Assembly: GCA_943735955.1 (NCBI GenBank)
Contig: OX030957.1
Location: 3,874,801-3,938,800 of the forward strand
Direction of reading: 5' to 3'
Source of the DNA: Piscicola geometra
Lineage: Eukaryota; Annelida; Clitellata; Hirudinida; Piscicolidae
DNA length: 64,000 bases
The notes beneath the pieces are model-generated. The model did not search any database. It was not told the DNA's origin and saw only the letters and a list, made by a program, of their open reading frames with translations. The position numbers were made by a program, and so were the translations under genes. The first letter of the stretch is position 1. Every line of letters begins with the position of its first letter. Shown here one piece after another: positions 45,001-55,294 of this stretch.

Positions 45001-45148
45001 TTCTTATCCCAAAAAAATAATAATATTTCCGATCTATTGCGGCTTTTTTGTTTTCAAACACAAACACCAATTATGCAATCGAACCTTTTTGACCCCGCTG
45101 ATGTCTGTGGCGTCATCACCTCCTTGCGGTGACGTTTCAGTTTTCATT
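17212..45148 (-). CDS. Cav2-type voltage-gated calcium channel alpha1 subunit, 45 exons
   Basis: Pore-forming subunit of the presynaptic high-voltage-activated Ca2+ channel. Exons in order: 45085-45148 (ATG at 45147), 43852-44099, 43594-43699, 41839-41978, then 39271-39362 or 37060-37166, 36500-36652, 34847-35070, 34043-34146, 32358-32473, 31959-32018, 30894-30983, 30667-30751, 30224-30351, 29837-29949, 29575-29687, 29264-29395, 28488-28560, 26837-26957, 26466-26566, 26105-26223, 25982-26040, 25809-25878, 25513-25693, 25251-25357, 24951-25059, 24624-24784, 24320-24469, 23902-24103, 23671-23760, 23395-23469, 23181-23306, 22716-22820, 22438-22560, 22218-22283, 22004-22095, 21653-21803, 21445-21572, 20992-21088, 20565-20670, 20243-20347, 19846-19943, 19516-19651, 19208-19290, 18326-19007, 17212-18257. 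They join in one frame, about 2247 aa. All four pore loops keep the selectivity glutamate (TMEGW, TGEDW, TGEGW, TGESW). AID with QQIER and the domain III start [11 protein letters not shown] identify Cav2 rather than Cav1 or Cav3. It could be longer at the N-terminus (see 48831-50041). Confidence 0.95.
21445..23760 (-). CDS. Cav2 domain IV exons
   Basis: 23671-23760 III-IV linker ([19 protein letters not shown]); 23395-23469 IVS1; 23181-23306 IVS2; 22716-22820 IVS3 ([20 protein letters not shown]); 22438-22560 IVS4 ([20 protein letters not shown]); 22218-22283 IVS5; 22004-22095 and 21653-21803 pore loop with ATGESW plus IVS6; 21445-21572 end of IVS6 ([19 protein letters not shown]) and the start of the EF-hand region ([13 protein letters not shown]). 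Confidence 0.94.
23902..25693 (-). CDS. Cav2 domain III exons
   Basis: 25513-25693 IIIS1-S2 ([36 protein letters not shown]); 25251-25357 IIIS3; 24951-25059 IIIS4 ([20 protein letters not shown]); 24624-24784 IIIS5 ([11 protein letters not shown].., [14 protein letters not shown]); 24320-24469 pore loop with QTGEGW; 23902-24103 IIIS6 and the start of the III-IV linker ([19 protein letters not shown]). This is the most conserved block of the gene and the main reason for the Cav2 assignment. Confidence 0.95.
25809..26223 (-). CDS. Cav2 II-III linker, very short
   Basis: Exons 26105-26223, 25982-26040 and 25809-25878. Together with the flanking exon ends they give only about 100 residues between IIS6 and IIIS1, mostly acidic, ending [20 protein letters not shown], the conserved lead into domain III. 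Vertebrate Cav2 linkers are about four times longer and contain the synprint SNARE-binding site; no comparable region is present. Confidence 0.88.
26466..30351 (-). CDS. Cav2 domain II exons
   Basis: 30224-30351 IIS1 ([21 protein letters not shown]); 29837-29949 IIS2-S3; 29575-29687 IIS3-IIS4 ([16 protein letters not shown]); 29264-29395 IIS5 ([21 protein letters not shown]); 28488-28560 start of the pore loop; 26837-26957 filter LTGEDW and IIS6; 26466-26566 end of IIS6 ([20 protein letters not shown]). The intron between 28488 and 26957 is long and carries hAT-type transposon ends. Confidence 0.93.
27480..28475. mobile_element. hAT-type transposon fragments in a Cav2 intron
   Basis: Two sequences ending in ...CACTG lie in the same orientation. 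One at about 28075-28157 contains GTGGTCCGCAAAATATAAAA and ends AAAAACCACTG. The other at about 28340-28470 contains GCGACCCACTG and CGCGAATCACGAATTTGAG and ends GAAACACTG. CAGTG(G/T)TT-type ends, with GTGGTCCG and TTCGCGAATCACG nearby, are typical of hAT (Charlie-like) elements. No matching left ends or target duplications were found, so these are partial copies. The element boundaries given are approximate. Confidence 0.5.
30667..32473 (-). CDS. Cav2 I-II linker exons with the beta-subunit binding AID
   Basis: Exon 32358-32473 encodes [20 protein letters not shown], then [18 protein letters not shown], the alpha interaction domain that binds Cav-beta; QQIER is the QxxER motif associated with G beta-gamma binding in Cav2. 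Exons 31959-32018, 30894-30983 and 30667-30751 give acidic and then basic linker sequence ([44 protein letters not shown]) leading to IIS1. I found only one AID exon, so the alternative I-II exon known in insect Cav2 is not seen here. Confidence 0.9.
31543..31597 (+). repeat. SINE-like 3' tail, copy 2
   Basis: It carries TGAGTTTGAGGAAAAAGCGC, then the core CGCTATAGAAAT and GATT-type repeats (ATTGACTGATTGATTGA), in the intron between Cav2 exons 31959 and 30983. It is in plus orientation, antisense to the gene. Confidence 0.7.
34043..44099 (-). CDS. Cav2 N-terminus and domain I exons
   Basis: The exon at 43852-44099 gives a glycine/acidic stretch and then [15 protein letters not shown], the conserved region before IS1. 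Exon 43594-43699 gives IS1 ([13 protein letters not shown]). Exon 41839-41978 gives IS2-IS3 ([24 protein letters not shown]). One of two IS4 exons follows. Exon 36500-36652 gives the S4-S5 linker and IS5 ([21 protein letters not shown]). Exon 34847-35070 has the extracellular cysteines and the pore loop FQCITMEGW. Exon 34043-34146 encodes IS6 ([15 protein letters not shown]). The start of exon 34847-35070 was chosen at the AG that keeps phase; another AG nine bases inward also fits. Confidence 0.93.
37060..37166 (-). CDS. Cav2 alternative IS4 exon B (downstream copy)
   Basis: This is flanked by CATTGTAG before and GTGGGTTG after, with the same phases as exon A, and is 15 bases longer. It encodes [14 protein letters not shown] and then [21 protein letters not shown], the canonical Cav2 IS4 with four arginines and a lysine. 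Splicing A directly to B would read AGT TTA TAG, an immediate stop. Skipping both shifts the frame. The two must therefore be used one at a time. Confidence 0.9.
39271..39362 (-). CDS. Cav2 alternative IS4 exon A (upstream copy)
   Basis: This is flanked by CCCTTGCAG before and GTAATTTT after. It starts in phase 2 and ends in phase 1, exactly like the exon at 37060-37166. It encodes a short S3-S4 loop ([13 protein letters not shown]) and the voltage sensor [18 protein letters not shown]. Compared with the other copy it lacks the outermost arginine (proline at that position) and has VTGFE instead of VSGVP at the inner end. The plus-strand frame at 39240-39515 is its antisense shadow. Confidence 0.88.
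42192..42265. repeat. Hairpin in a Cav2 domain I intron
   Basis: The arm TTTTTGCACGCTTCAGCAAT (42192-42211) pairs with the arm at 42248-42265 (TATTGAAGCGTGTAAAAA), with a loop of about 35 bases. It gives a stem of about 17 pairs with one mismatch and a small bulge. Function unknown: a foldback transposon relic or a structured intronic RNA are both possible. Confidence 0.5.
42697..43065 (+). CDS. Unassigned 122-codon frame in a Cav2 intron, antisense
   Basis: The frame runs ATG to TAG and encodes a lysine-, serine- and threonine-rich product with no membrane helix or motif I recognise. The local base composition is less AT-rich than the surrounding intron. It lies opposite to Cav2 in the intron between 43594 and 41978. 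It may be a transposon relic, an intronic gene or chance. Confidence 0.2.
   Translation: MTILFIRNTSTNELAYVFKRLSSLIREIVFDKLLTLSILYKKFCFISDTSSLRYKEKILQRLQTNTEKSIDIKQTKLASNTTHKVQPDCLLFYSSNKDSHKSMAQERGSHYICKKSRLQGSC
43700..43851 (-). other. AT-AC intron with U12-type signals in Cav2 domain I
   Basis: The exon ends ..ATTGAATGGGG at 43852. The intron starts ATAACCTTT, one base from the U12 donor ATATCCTTT, and ends ..CCTACAC before ACCTTTCGAG at 43699. The joined codons read IIEWGPFEYM, the conserved Cav2 junction; no GT or AG in register preserves this. ACCTTAAC, close to the U12 branch consensus TCCTTAAC, lies with its branch adenosine about 24 bases from the 3' end. The intron is 152 bases. Confidence 0.9.
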
Positions 45149-48100
45149 CTGGAAAAATTCGAAATAAGCAAATATTCCAAGAAGAATTTATTCGATAAAA
45201 TATAAAAAACGCAGTTTGAGAAGGTAAGAATGGTAAAGAAAGTTATGTTTGAGACAAATAAGATGAAGAGATAAGATAACAAAATTATGAAAAATATTCT
45301 AAAATGTATTTTTATTTTTATTTAATTATGTGCAAAGAAGTTATATGAACTAAAGTAATAATTTTAACAAATTGTTTTTCCTCATCATTGATTCTGAACT
45401 TGATTCAGAATTATTACGCAAGGCACCATAAACAACGAATAGAGAGATAATTGAAAAATTTTAAAACACAAATTAAGAACTAAATACGCACAATATAACC
45501 TTGATCAGCAATTTCTTGTTTGATGTTTTTCTAATATCACTTCAGGGGCTTTGCATTGAGTCTTTATTTATAATACGAAACTCTGGATAAAAGCAACAAC
45601 ATTAAAAAATCTTTCATCAGCCACACTTTCTTAGTAATTTTTTCAACTTTTAGGTTACTTCATTGTTGCAAAATTGTTTTTTTCTTCTGCCTAACACCCA
45701 TACACAAACCTATGTAGCACCACTTTATATGCATGACAAGGTATATACCTACTCGGTTTAGTGGACGACGTGCGTCAAGATAAAAATATAAAGTTTTCTA
45801 ATTATAAGAATACTTATAGAAGAAAACGGTTTTGATACACTTTGTTCCAATTTTCACAGCTTCAAACACAATTTAAATTTTTTATATCAATTTTTTTATT
45901 CTAATTTTTATAGTCCTTTCAAGAACGGTCTCAAAAACTTTAATATAATCATCTGATACTAAATGGTCTAAATACATTTATTATATCGTGAAAAAGCTTA
46001 AAAAAATATATTTCAAGAACTTTTTTTATATTTCTATAGTTCTTAATTTTTACTACATTCTTTCATCCAAACTTTTCAACTAAATCTTACAAAACATTAG
46101 AGTTGAACATTTCTAGTATTATATGATTTTGTAGCTATTAATTGAATGTCACTACAATGCCCTATCTCTACTTCATCACTCTAACTACGATTCTGAAAGT
46201 TCTTATTGAATTCTATTAGTTTATATTGCTTATTAGTTTTATTACATCACCCTTTAAACACTACGTTTGAGTTAAAATTCTGTGTCATCTGCTTCCTTTT
46301 CCCACTTCTCAAACACCTTCTCAACTAAACACTCTGACACATTTTCAGATATCTTGAATCCAGAGAATGTCCTTCAATCAACACAGTTTTGTAACACAAA
46401 GCTCTTTTCATCTACCCATTAATTTATTTCTTCTACTTGATGTATCAATGACTTTTTAGATGCAGGTTTTTTACACACAAAAAATAAAACCCGTGACTGA
46501 ACTGTCTATATTTTACCAAAAAATGTTATGATTTTTGAATGAACCAAATGTTGAGTAATATAAGCATCAAAGAAATTAATAAATAATTAAAAAAGCTTAT
46601 TTTTGAAACTTTTTTTTACAACCACAATTGTAACAACTTATTTTTTTCTCATCAAGACTGTTTTCATCTTTGATAATTTGATTATTTAAACTAATTTTAA
46701 AATGTATCATAGTATTTAAAGATTATAGTATAGGATTTTCTTGAATAAATAAAAACTAGATTTTTCTTCAACATTGGGCCTTCAATTAATGTTTTCATAC
46801 TTAATATTCCCCAAAAATCAGCTTTGAAGTATGTACGCTAGCGTACACTTTACTCACCTACCTTGCTGGCGTATGCTGTGTATGTGTGTTTGTGATGATG
46901 TGGGTATGTGTGATGGATAGATGGGCGGACAAATAAAAAATCGAAGAATAGAATGATGGTTAAGTGGATAGGTAAATGTTAAAAATATAAACGTATGTGA
47001 ATATATAATGAGATGAATGAATGATTAAATACGAAGGCCGATGAAAGAATGTTCGGATAAGAAGACATACATGCATTATTTCAAAGAAAAATAGCTAGAA
47101 ATCTATTTTATCGATCTCTCTAATTTCTAAAGATTATATTTTTGAAATTTAAAAAAAAACGTAGTAAGGCTGTACGCACGCTTGTTTTTGCTTATGATCT
47201 CTTTAGTATGCTGCTAGAAAAAAGAATTATTTCTGAACATTCTATTCTGTGGTCAAAATGGTACACTTAAACAAACATACGTACACTTTGGACAATCTGA
47301 AAACCCAATATACAGCAAAATAAGCCTATATACTTAAGTGCAAAAAATTTTTAGTTTTTAGAAAAACATAATTTGATGCATAAAAGATCTGGAATTTTTT
47401 AATAATAAACGTAACTACTGAAACAAAATAACATACAAAAAAAACAAAAAACGCAACAGCCACGCAGTTGAAAGGTGTGTAGGCCTGCACACCTAGGACG
47501 ATGCTTTGATGTTTTTTTAACAATTTATATTTTTAAAGTATTTATTTGCATGGAATCTTATGACTGAGTAAAAAAGCTAAAATAATTTCAAACTTAAAAG
47601 AACTTTTTTCTCCTAAATATATTTAAACTTTGATTTTTACACTTTTTATTTTTTTCAAATAAATATTGTCTTATGTTTTTGGATTATGAAAATAATAGTT
47701 ACAGTTAAGTATAACATCTGAAAATGTGTTTAGAGTAACGTCTACCTTTTTAAAGTAAACTCAATTTTATATCGTCTAATTTATCTAAAAAATTGTATAA
47801 AAATATGCATTTGTTTGGTTCATTCAAAATTATATTTCAATGATTTTTAAATTATTTGCATGAAAATTTTCAACGCTCTTTATTTATTATTTTAACTAGT
47901 TTAAAATCATTATATTGCATTTGTGTTGATGATTTTATTCTAATAACCTGACTCATCACTTTAATCATGAAAAGCTTTAAAAGATTAATTTTTACTGATA
48001 AATAATGCTCAAATTATTTTATATGAACATTTTGAGTTTTTCTTACCTATAACATCCATTATTTGCCCCTTATTGTTAAAAAATAATGAAAAAGGTTTTT

Positions 48101-48830
48101 TTAATCAACTAAAAATTCAAAATAAAGTAAATGCAAAATGTTTAAAAGAAATGTAAGTCTCAAAAAAAGCTTTCAGTTAGAAATTTTTTGCGTTTTTTTA
48201 CAAAGAATTTTTACAAATATTATAACATGAAAACCACTTTCAAATGAAGTTGACCAAACAGAGATAGTAACTTCAATATGAGCACAACCTGAACAGTTTC
48301 CATAATCGTAATCGGAGGCTTGTTTGTTCAGTGTCACTCTCTCCCAGCTACTATATTGTTTTGGTGAGCAAATATGGCCCCTAGATAGCGTCAAAAGCTA
48401 CGGAAAATAAAAATAAAAATGTACTGGACTATCATATCATATCATACATCATCATGCCTAATGACTCATATGGCATGATGACGTACACTGTGGAAAGTTT
48501 TATAGAGACAACAGCCAGAATTGTTTTGATTTTCATAAGCATCATCATAAAAAAACCTTTGAATTAAAAATGCTGAATTATATATTTTCAGTGCTCATAC
48601 ATTCCACCAAATACGTGGAAAAAAGTAAACATGTAATATTAAAAAAATAGGAGGATTTTCAGAGTTATTAGACTCGAAAAAATGTATAATTAAAAAATAT
48701 ATTTCATCTGTTTTCAAAAATGTTTTTTTCATTCTAATTTGAAAACTGTTCAAAATATAATAATTTTACGTTAAAGTTATAACTTTAAAAATATTCGAAT
48801 TTAAGATCACAAAGGAAACAGAGAACTCAC
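45149..48830. other. Possible Cav2 5' intron or upstream region; no supported gene
   Basis: AT-rich DNA between the first certain Cav2 exon and the candidate N-terminal exons. It contains low-complexity GT/GA sequence near 46860-47050 and a short stretch at 47465-47500 sharing CCTACACACCTTTC with the start of the IS1 exon. A minus-strand frame at 48280-48377 (GHICSPKQYSSWERV...) is flanked by usable AG and GT sites, but its phase does not join the known exons, so it is not called. Confidence 0.4.
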
Positions 48831-49387
48831 AGAGGCGTGCCATCTATGGACTTCCAAGAACTTCTGTGATTTTTTAACCTGCTTTGAACAAGAGCACATG
48901 ATCTCAAATCTGAAGTGTCTACTGCCCTTCTCCTTGGGATGCCTTGACTTGGTGATAATCTTTCCCCACTATTCTCCGCTTCTTCGGTTTCCACGGTTTT
49001 CGCAGCATTCTCTTCATTTTCAGAAACAACGTCTCTCAGTTCTGATTCAGATTCATGACAAAGACTGCCGGAGTTCAAGTGACCACTAACAGCAACGAGA
49101 TCACCAGGCGTCAAAAACCTACCGTACTCTGAATGTCTTCGAGCATTTCTCTTTGTGCCAGACAACGTCTGGTCCTTGTTTGAAGAAACTAGTAATGAAA
49201 GCTTGTCTTTCGCTTCACTCACAGCATTTTCATCGTCTTTTGAAGTGATTATTTCATCACTGACGAAACTGCGGCGTGGTTGAGATTTTTTGGAGCGAAT
49301 AAGGCTCAGACGGTTGTCGCTTTTGACGCTCCCGGAACGGCCACTGCTATGAGACTTGACGGAACTGTGCCTCTTGTCGTCACTCAT
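48831..49387 (-). CDS. Candidate N-terminal exon: disordered Ser/Arg-rich protein, perhaps Cav2
   Basis: An open frame starting MSDDKRHSSVKSHSSGRSGS and ending WKSIDGTPL is followed by a good donor (GTGAGT), leaving phase 2. The exon at 45085-45148 begins with one base before its ATG after a strong acceptor, so the two can join in frame. The product is 185 residues, rich in S, R, E and K, with no domain. GC content is clearly above the neighbouring DNA. It could be an extended Cav2 N-terminus, an alternative Cav2 start or a separate small gene. Confidence 0.5.
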
Positions 49388-49936
49388 CTTGTAAGAAATT
49401 TTCAAATGACCCAAACTCTGTTTTGTTGTTTATTTTTGTTATAAATTAATGATTTTTAAACATCATATTTAAAGTTAAAAAATAGTTCAATTAATTTACT
49501 GTAGTTTTAACAAAACCTTTTAGATAATTAAAATTAAAATTCCTTTTGTACATAATATCTTTACTAAAAATGTTTGCATGCTTGTTTTTTGATTTTTAAA
49601 TTTTTGTTTTGTTTCTAAATCAATTGTTTCTAATAATTCGTGAGAAAAACTTTATAATGAACTTGGTTTCATTTTCAAATTGTTTTTTACAACTTTTAAA
49701 AACTTTTTTTTAAACTTTTAAAAACTTTTTTTTAAACTTTTAAAACTTTTTTTAATGCTTTAGAAACTTGTTTTTTTGTTTTAATAAATTTTTTGACCAA
49801 TCTTCTTTTTTACCTTTTTTCCTCCTTGCCACTCTTTTCACGATCATTGCGATTAAAGTCTCAATGTCATCTACTACTATTGAAAGGATCAAAAGAAACA
49901 AACTTGTCGTTTGGATGAATTTTCGTCCAGCTCAAC

Positions 49937-50041
49937 CGAGAGGTTCGAAGCAAATCCGTGGTTCAGTAGAGGCTTCATCGACCCATGCATCGACGTCAAG
50001 AGAGCTACTGACCTCCGTCGACCTCCCGCCTTGGGCAGCAT
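49937..50041 (-). CDS. Candidate 5' exon preceding 48831-49387
   Basis: A GC-rich block with a pyrimidine-rich acceptor (TTTTTTTCCAACACCACAACAG) immediately before an ATG, and a donor GTTGAG. It holds 35 codons (MLPKAGGRRRSVALL...), phase 0 at both ends, and can join the ATG exon at 49387 in frame. A second frame across the block is also open, so the reading is not certain. Confidence 0.35.
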
Positions 50042-51060
50042 CTGTTGTGGTGTTGGAAAAAAACGAAAAAAATTATTTCTTGCATTAAAAAAAATTGTTT
50101 TTTTTTCGAATTAGTTTAACAATTTTTTTATTTTTGTGAACCTATAAAAAAATTGTTTAAATGTTTTGGAATATATTGGTATACTTAAACATCGAGTATT
50201 TTTGGGAGTTTAATGCTAACTCAATATTTACCAGGTTTATGGTCATTTCTAAATGTTTTCACGCTTAGTCAGCTTCTACAATTTGTCTACATTTCAAACA
50301 ACCTTCTAGTAAATAATATTTAATTTAGTTATCTGATAGTGAAAACGAATCCTTGAGTATGTTATAGTCAAAATGCTTATTCAGGCACTTCGCGTAAATC
50401 CTGAAAAAACCAGCCACGTGGCGTAATAATCAGTTTACTTGGTCAATACGATTAATGACTAAAAAATTCTTTCATTAAACAAAAAGCTTGAAAAATATTT
50501 GCCAATTTTTCACAGTTTGACTAAAATGCAACAATGAATACCTAAGTCATTTAATTTTTTTTATTAATATAATTCAATTTTTCAAAGAATACATTTTAAA
50601 ATTTCAATAGAAGTTCTTCAATTTTGAAATATATGTTTGAAAAAATTTATTAAAATAATTGTCAACAAGTTTGGAGAAATCTTGAAGATGCTGGACACAT
50701 TCAGGTATTTTCAAACAAAAAATGTATCTTTCAAATGATCTTTTCTCAAAACAACTACTCTAAGAGGAATGAATAAAAAAAATTAAATCAAGTGAATTAT
50801 TTGCATTTATGACATCAAAAAGAACCACTGATAAAATATCAACGGATTAATAACGTCAAAAAAACTATTAGAAATGACTGAGACCAATGACACATTAAAA
50901 TTTCTCTTCAGATAGGAAAAAAACAGTACATCGTAAATGAAAAGTTCCAAGAACGGAGATGAAGATTAGATTCAAATATTTAAATTACATCCTTTTGATG
51001 ACATTTTTTGAATGACATGTCGGAATTTTATGTCATTTTGCATGCTATAAATACCAGCAC

Positions 51061-51093
<33 letters not shown>

Positions 51094-54000
51094 TTTTTTC
51101 ATATTTATTTATATATATGTATATATATATTTTTTTACAACCATTATAGAGGTCAAAAAACTTGCGTGGTATTTAACTCCCTAAACTAAACTAAACTATG
51201 GTTTTCAGATGTGCGTTTTGACTGAGCACGTTAAAATTCTCAGTTTTCGAAAATCTAATCTTTCTTTTCCTAAAACATTGAATTCACAAAATATAGTATT
51301 GGTGATAATGTTTCGGTACTTATTCCACTTGTTGACAGAGAAAGATGTGATCCCAAAATTTTTTTAAGGGTTGTTGACGATAAAAATAAAAATACTTTTA
51401 AAAACTTGTTTTGAAGTCATAAATTTCATCTCTTCTCTACGTTTCTGTAGATAAAACAAACTCGTAGCATCCCGTTGAAAATTTATGAAATTTCAACCTG
51501 CTAATCATAGAATTTAAATCTGGACTCTATTTAAATTAATGACAAGAAATGCACTCAACTTAGAAATTAACTGTTAATTTAACAAATTCATTATTAACAA
51601 TGAACAAGAGAAAAATAAAGGAAAGAGAGTTGTGCAAGATCTTTCGACGTAAATGATGGATAATGTTGGAATGTGACTCCCAACAGTTCTTTTCACTTCG
51701 GTTGTATAAGCTTGTCAGCTTCTTTTGATAAAACTTAGTTTAGAAGGTGCTATGTGAAAAAAAGCCCGAGATCCCATTTAAATTGATGAAATAAAATAAA
51801 TCCTCCAAGAGTTGAATGCTTTTCTATTATCCGATAAATATTTCGATACTTTGGAAAACTGCTTTTAACGAGTGTTTTTACTTTTTTTTCATGCCGTAAA
51901 GCAGTTTGTTTTGAGTTAATCACCGCTTTTATCGATTTTGCAAAAATCATTTAAGAACCGGAATTGGATGCATAAATAGAGTGCAAATTATGCACGCGAA
52001 AAGTCAGTATTGAAAGTTTTATAAGGAAAAAGTTATCATTACTTTTTATAATAAAATGTTTATTGAAATAGTTTTCAAATTCATAAAAATATTTTGGAAA
52101 AATCCACATAAATTCTCACTACTATTATTGATAATCACTGCTATTATTCATATTTTATTCAACGTTTAGCATGCCCACATAACTTTATTTGAAAAATCAG
52201 TTAAAGTATTATTGTGTTTGTTTTTCGGAGTTTTTCAGACTAACTAAATTCCTCATTAGATGAAACACCTGCACACCTGTCTACATTGATTATAGTTTCT
52301 CGTGAAGGCTCTTGAATTCTTTATAGGCGTGTCTCGTTATATTAGGAAAAAAAGGTTTTCGATATTCATAGTAATTGAGTTTTTACTAGCAACTTTATTT
52401 TATGTTACACTTTTTTTGAAGTTACATAGTTCTTGAAAAATACTTTTAATATTTGTTAAATTGAAAAATAAATAATCTTTTTTCAATAATTTTTTTTTAA
52501 ATTCATCAAAATAACAATTGTTTTAAAAGTTATTTTTAGTTTTTATCATGATTATATTTTTTCCGTATTTTTGAATGAACCTTCTTGTATTCATTCTTAA
52601 ATTTATTTTAAGATTCATTTGAAGTTTTCTATGCACACATTTTCAAAAGAATAATTTATCAAGTTTCAAAATTGTATGATTGAATATTGGAAGTTGTGGA
52701 TTCTCGTTTTTTCCACTTCAAAAGTTTTTGAATATGTAAAAAAAGTCAGTTTGCGTTAGATCGATAAATACATCACTTTCAATAAAATATAATTGAGCAT
52801 AAAATATTTTAACATCACGTTGCGCTAATTTTTTTAAAGTGTTCCAATTTTTAGAATCATTTTTTGAATAGATTTTCATTTATTATTCATTATGTTTCCA
52901 GGAGATCGTATTTCGTTTTATCCACTCTATGCCAATAGTTTTACCGTAAATAAAAATCCTTCTCAGTTTTAAATTTTTTTTCCCACTTTTATCTGTTTTA
53001 TTTTTCCGAAACTTGGATTCTATTTTTTTACCAGCATTCAAACTATTCTTATTTTATATTTAATTTCACTTGAACAGCTTCTATGACTCTTCGATAGAAT
53101 TTTTAAAAAACCTGTTTACAAAAATTATATTATCATTCGAGTTTTTTTAACGTTATTTGCAATTTTTAAAGTTCAAAATTAATAACTGCAAAAGTTTGCT
53201 ATTCTATTTTTTCTATTAAATTGCGTTCAAATAGAAAAATCGATATATGGGACTATTAGATTCAAAAATATTCTTGAACTGTGTACAGATCTATTATATC
53301 CGCATGATGGCTTAGTCGTAAATGAAGCTCTAGTAAAGTGTGTGGTGTATAACAATAAAAAGAATTAAGTTCTCCAAGCAATCAAAAAACCCCTATAAAA
53401 AAGAAATAAGATCAAACGTGGAACTATAAAGGGTAAATTGTGAGCTTGTTTATTTGCTTCATTTCATGAAAATATGTTTTTAGTGTTAACAAAACAATTG
53501 TCGGGTTTTATTTATCTAGTTTTTTTTCTACAAAGAAATACAAAACGGGCTGTAGAACTGAAAAATGTCATACATTTGGGAAAACCTTTAATTAATTCTA
53601 TTAGTATCACACATTAAAAAATTTTCAGAAATCACAACTTTTTATTAATCTAAGTCTCCCAAGAGGAAACAAAATGTAATCATGAAAATGTAATAAATAA
53701 TCGTTTATTTAAACAAATCTTTCAAATTGGTATATAAATGCTTCTACCCGTATGCCAATGCGTATGCGCAATATGAAATTTAAAATCAAATTATTTGTAA
53801 AGTCTCAAATTCTAACCCTTACCCCAATTCAAAATTTATTTTCATTTTAAATGTTTGTATGGGGAAAAAACGGGCGAACTGGCATACGAGCCGGATCGGC
53901 TTTGGGTCTGAACATAAACATTAAGCAATTAATAATTAAAACGGTTTTTTTTAAATTATTAGCTGTGAATTAGCTCCAGACATGTGATGTTTATGCTTCC

Positions 54001-54610
54001 ATTAGAGAAAAATAGTTTTATTAATGTAATCGTGAATATATTATTATGAACTGAAAATGTAGTTATTTTCAGACTATTTTTTGCTAACTCACTAGTCATT
54101 TAATGTTGAAAAAAATTTGTCATTATAAAAACAAAATAGAACTTCAATTGAAAAATACTCAGAAATTGAGAAAAAATTATTTAGCATTTTTTTTGTGACA
54201 ATTTAAATGATATTAATCTTCAAATCTTTTGGGATACCGTGGTATGTCAAAGAGTTTGCTGAACTACTTAATAGACATTTAAATTTTATTCAATATACAA
54301 AGAAAATTTAAAAGTTTCTCAAAATAAAGTTGATAAAATAAAAGTAAATTTGAACATACCCTTAAAATGTCAATCATCAAGTGCATTTGTATATTGTTTT
54401 TTAAATATATTTCCGAAGTGCTGATTTAATATATTCCGTGAAAACGACTAGCAAAGTTTTTAGTGAAATGATAAATTAATGATCATCTGAGTTTAACCAA
54501 TATTTATTTTTTTGGAAAGTAACCATTGAACCGTTCTATTCTAATATCACATAGGTTTCATATTTTAAAAATGTAGTTTAAGACTTATGAAATATGAACA
54601 GCACTATTTT
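50042..54610. other. Gene-poor AT-rich DNA
   Basis: No conserved frame or recognisable repeat apart from a TA microsatellite at 51061-51084 followed by TG and TA-rich sequence to about 51130. Short frames (for example 51750-51950) have AT-driven composition. If the N-terminal exons belong to Cav2, its promoter should lie in the left part of this stretch. Confidence 0.6.

Positions 54611-54652
<42 letters not shown>
54611..54652. repeat. (TAG)n microsatellite at the 3' end of a LINE fragment
   Basis: Fourteen perfect GTA units. They lie about 40 bases beyond the minus-strand LINE reading frame, in the position of a 3' tail. Confidence 0.95.
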
Positions 54653-54691
54653 TTTATAGTGCCTTTGTCTCGACACTTCAAATCTTTTTCT

Positions 54692-55294
54692 TCATCTCCC
54701 CCTTTCTCTCCTCTCCCTCTGTCTCCAGATTGCTCCCACACTTCTCAGCACCACTTCTTCCATCCTCCGATCCTCTTCCTGGTAACCAAGGACCCCTTCC
54801 ATCGGGTCCTGTTTTCCACGCTCCCTTCTCCAAACCGTCAGCCATTCTTCTCTCCACTCTTCATACAACCCACACTCCAGCAAAACGTGCCTCTCATTCT
54901 CTTCCTTCCCACAAACACACTTCCTATCCTCCTTCTCATACTTCCAGCGCACAATTTCATTATTCCTTACCGTCAAGCTATCCCCCCTACACATCATCCT
55001 AACTTTCGCTCCATCTGAACCATCTACATATTTTTCCAACTTCCTGCTTTCTGACTTCTCCTCACGGTATCTTCTCAATCTTTCACTTTCCTGTATCTTA
55101 TTTCCCCATTCCTCCCTTCCCTTTTGTTGGATCCTCTTCACCAGCTCCCTTTCCCCCATCCCTCCGACCTCTCTTTCTGAAACGCCCATCATAAACACTC
55201 TTGCTCGTGCACCTTTTCCTCCACGTACCATTCTGCTCATAACCTCCACATCCAATTTTTTTGATCTGTTTATATTTTTCCAGATCCAAAGCAA
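54692..55294 (-). pseudogene. 5'-truncated non-LTR retrotransposon (C-terminal fragment)
   Basis: A 200-codon frame, highly charged, with a C-x-C-x7-H-x4-C cluster (CVCGKEENERHVLLEC, near residues 126-141). This cluster is typical of the zinc-binding C-terminus of LINE reverse-transcriptase proteins. The reverse transcriptase itself is missing. Truncation at the 5' side and a microsatellite at the 3' side fit target-primed reverse transcription. Plus-strand frames over the same bases are shadows. The family cannot be named from this part. Confidence 0.65.

Noticed and set aside
48280..48377. Possible extra Cav2 N-terminal exon (GHICSPKQYSSWERV..)
   Set aside because: It can follow the 48831 exon, but its end phase does not join 45085-45148 or 43852-44099 with a good donor.
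49768..50114. Plus-strand frames of 106 and 67 codons
   Set aside because: The GC-rich core is better explained by a minus-strand exon with a pyrimidine-rich acceptor and a phase that joins the next exon. This remains uncertain.
54587..55018. 143-codon and 90-codon plus frames rich in proline and serine
   Set aside because: They are shadows of the minus-strand LINE fragment and the TAG repeat.
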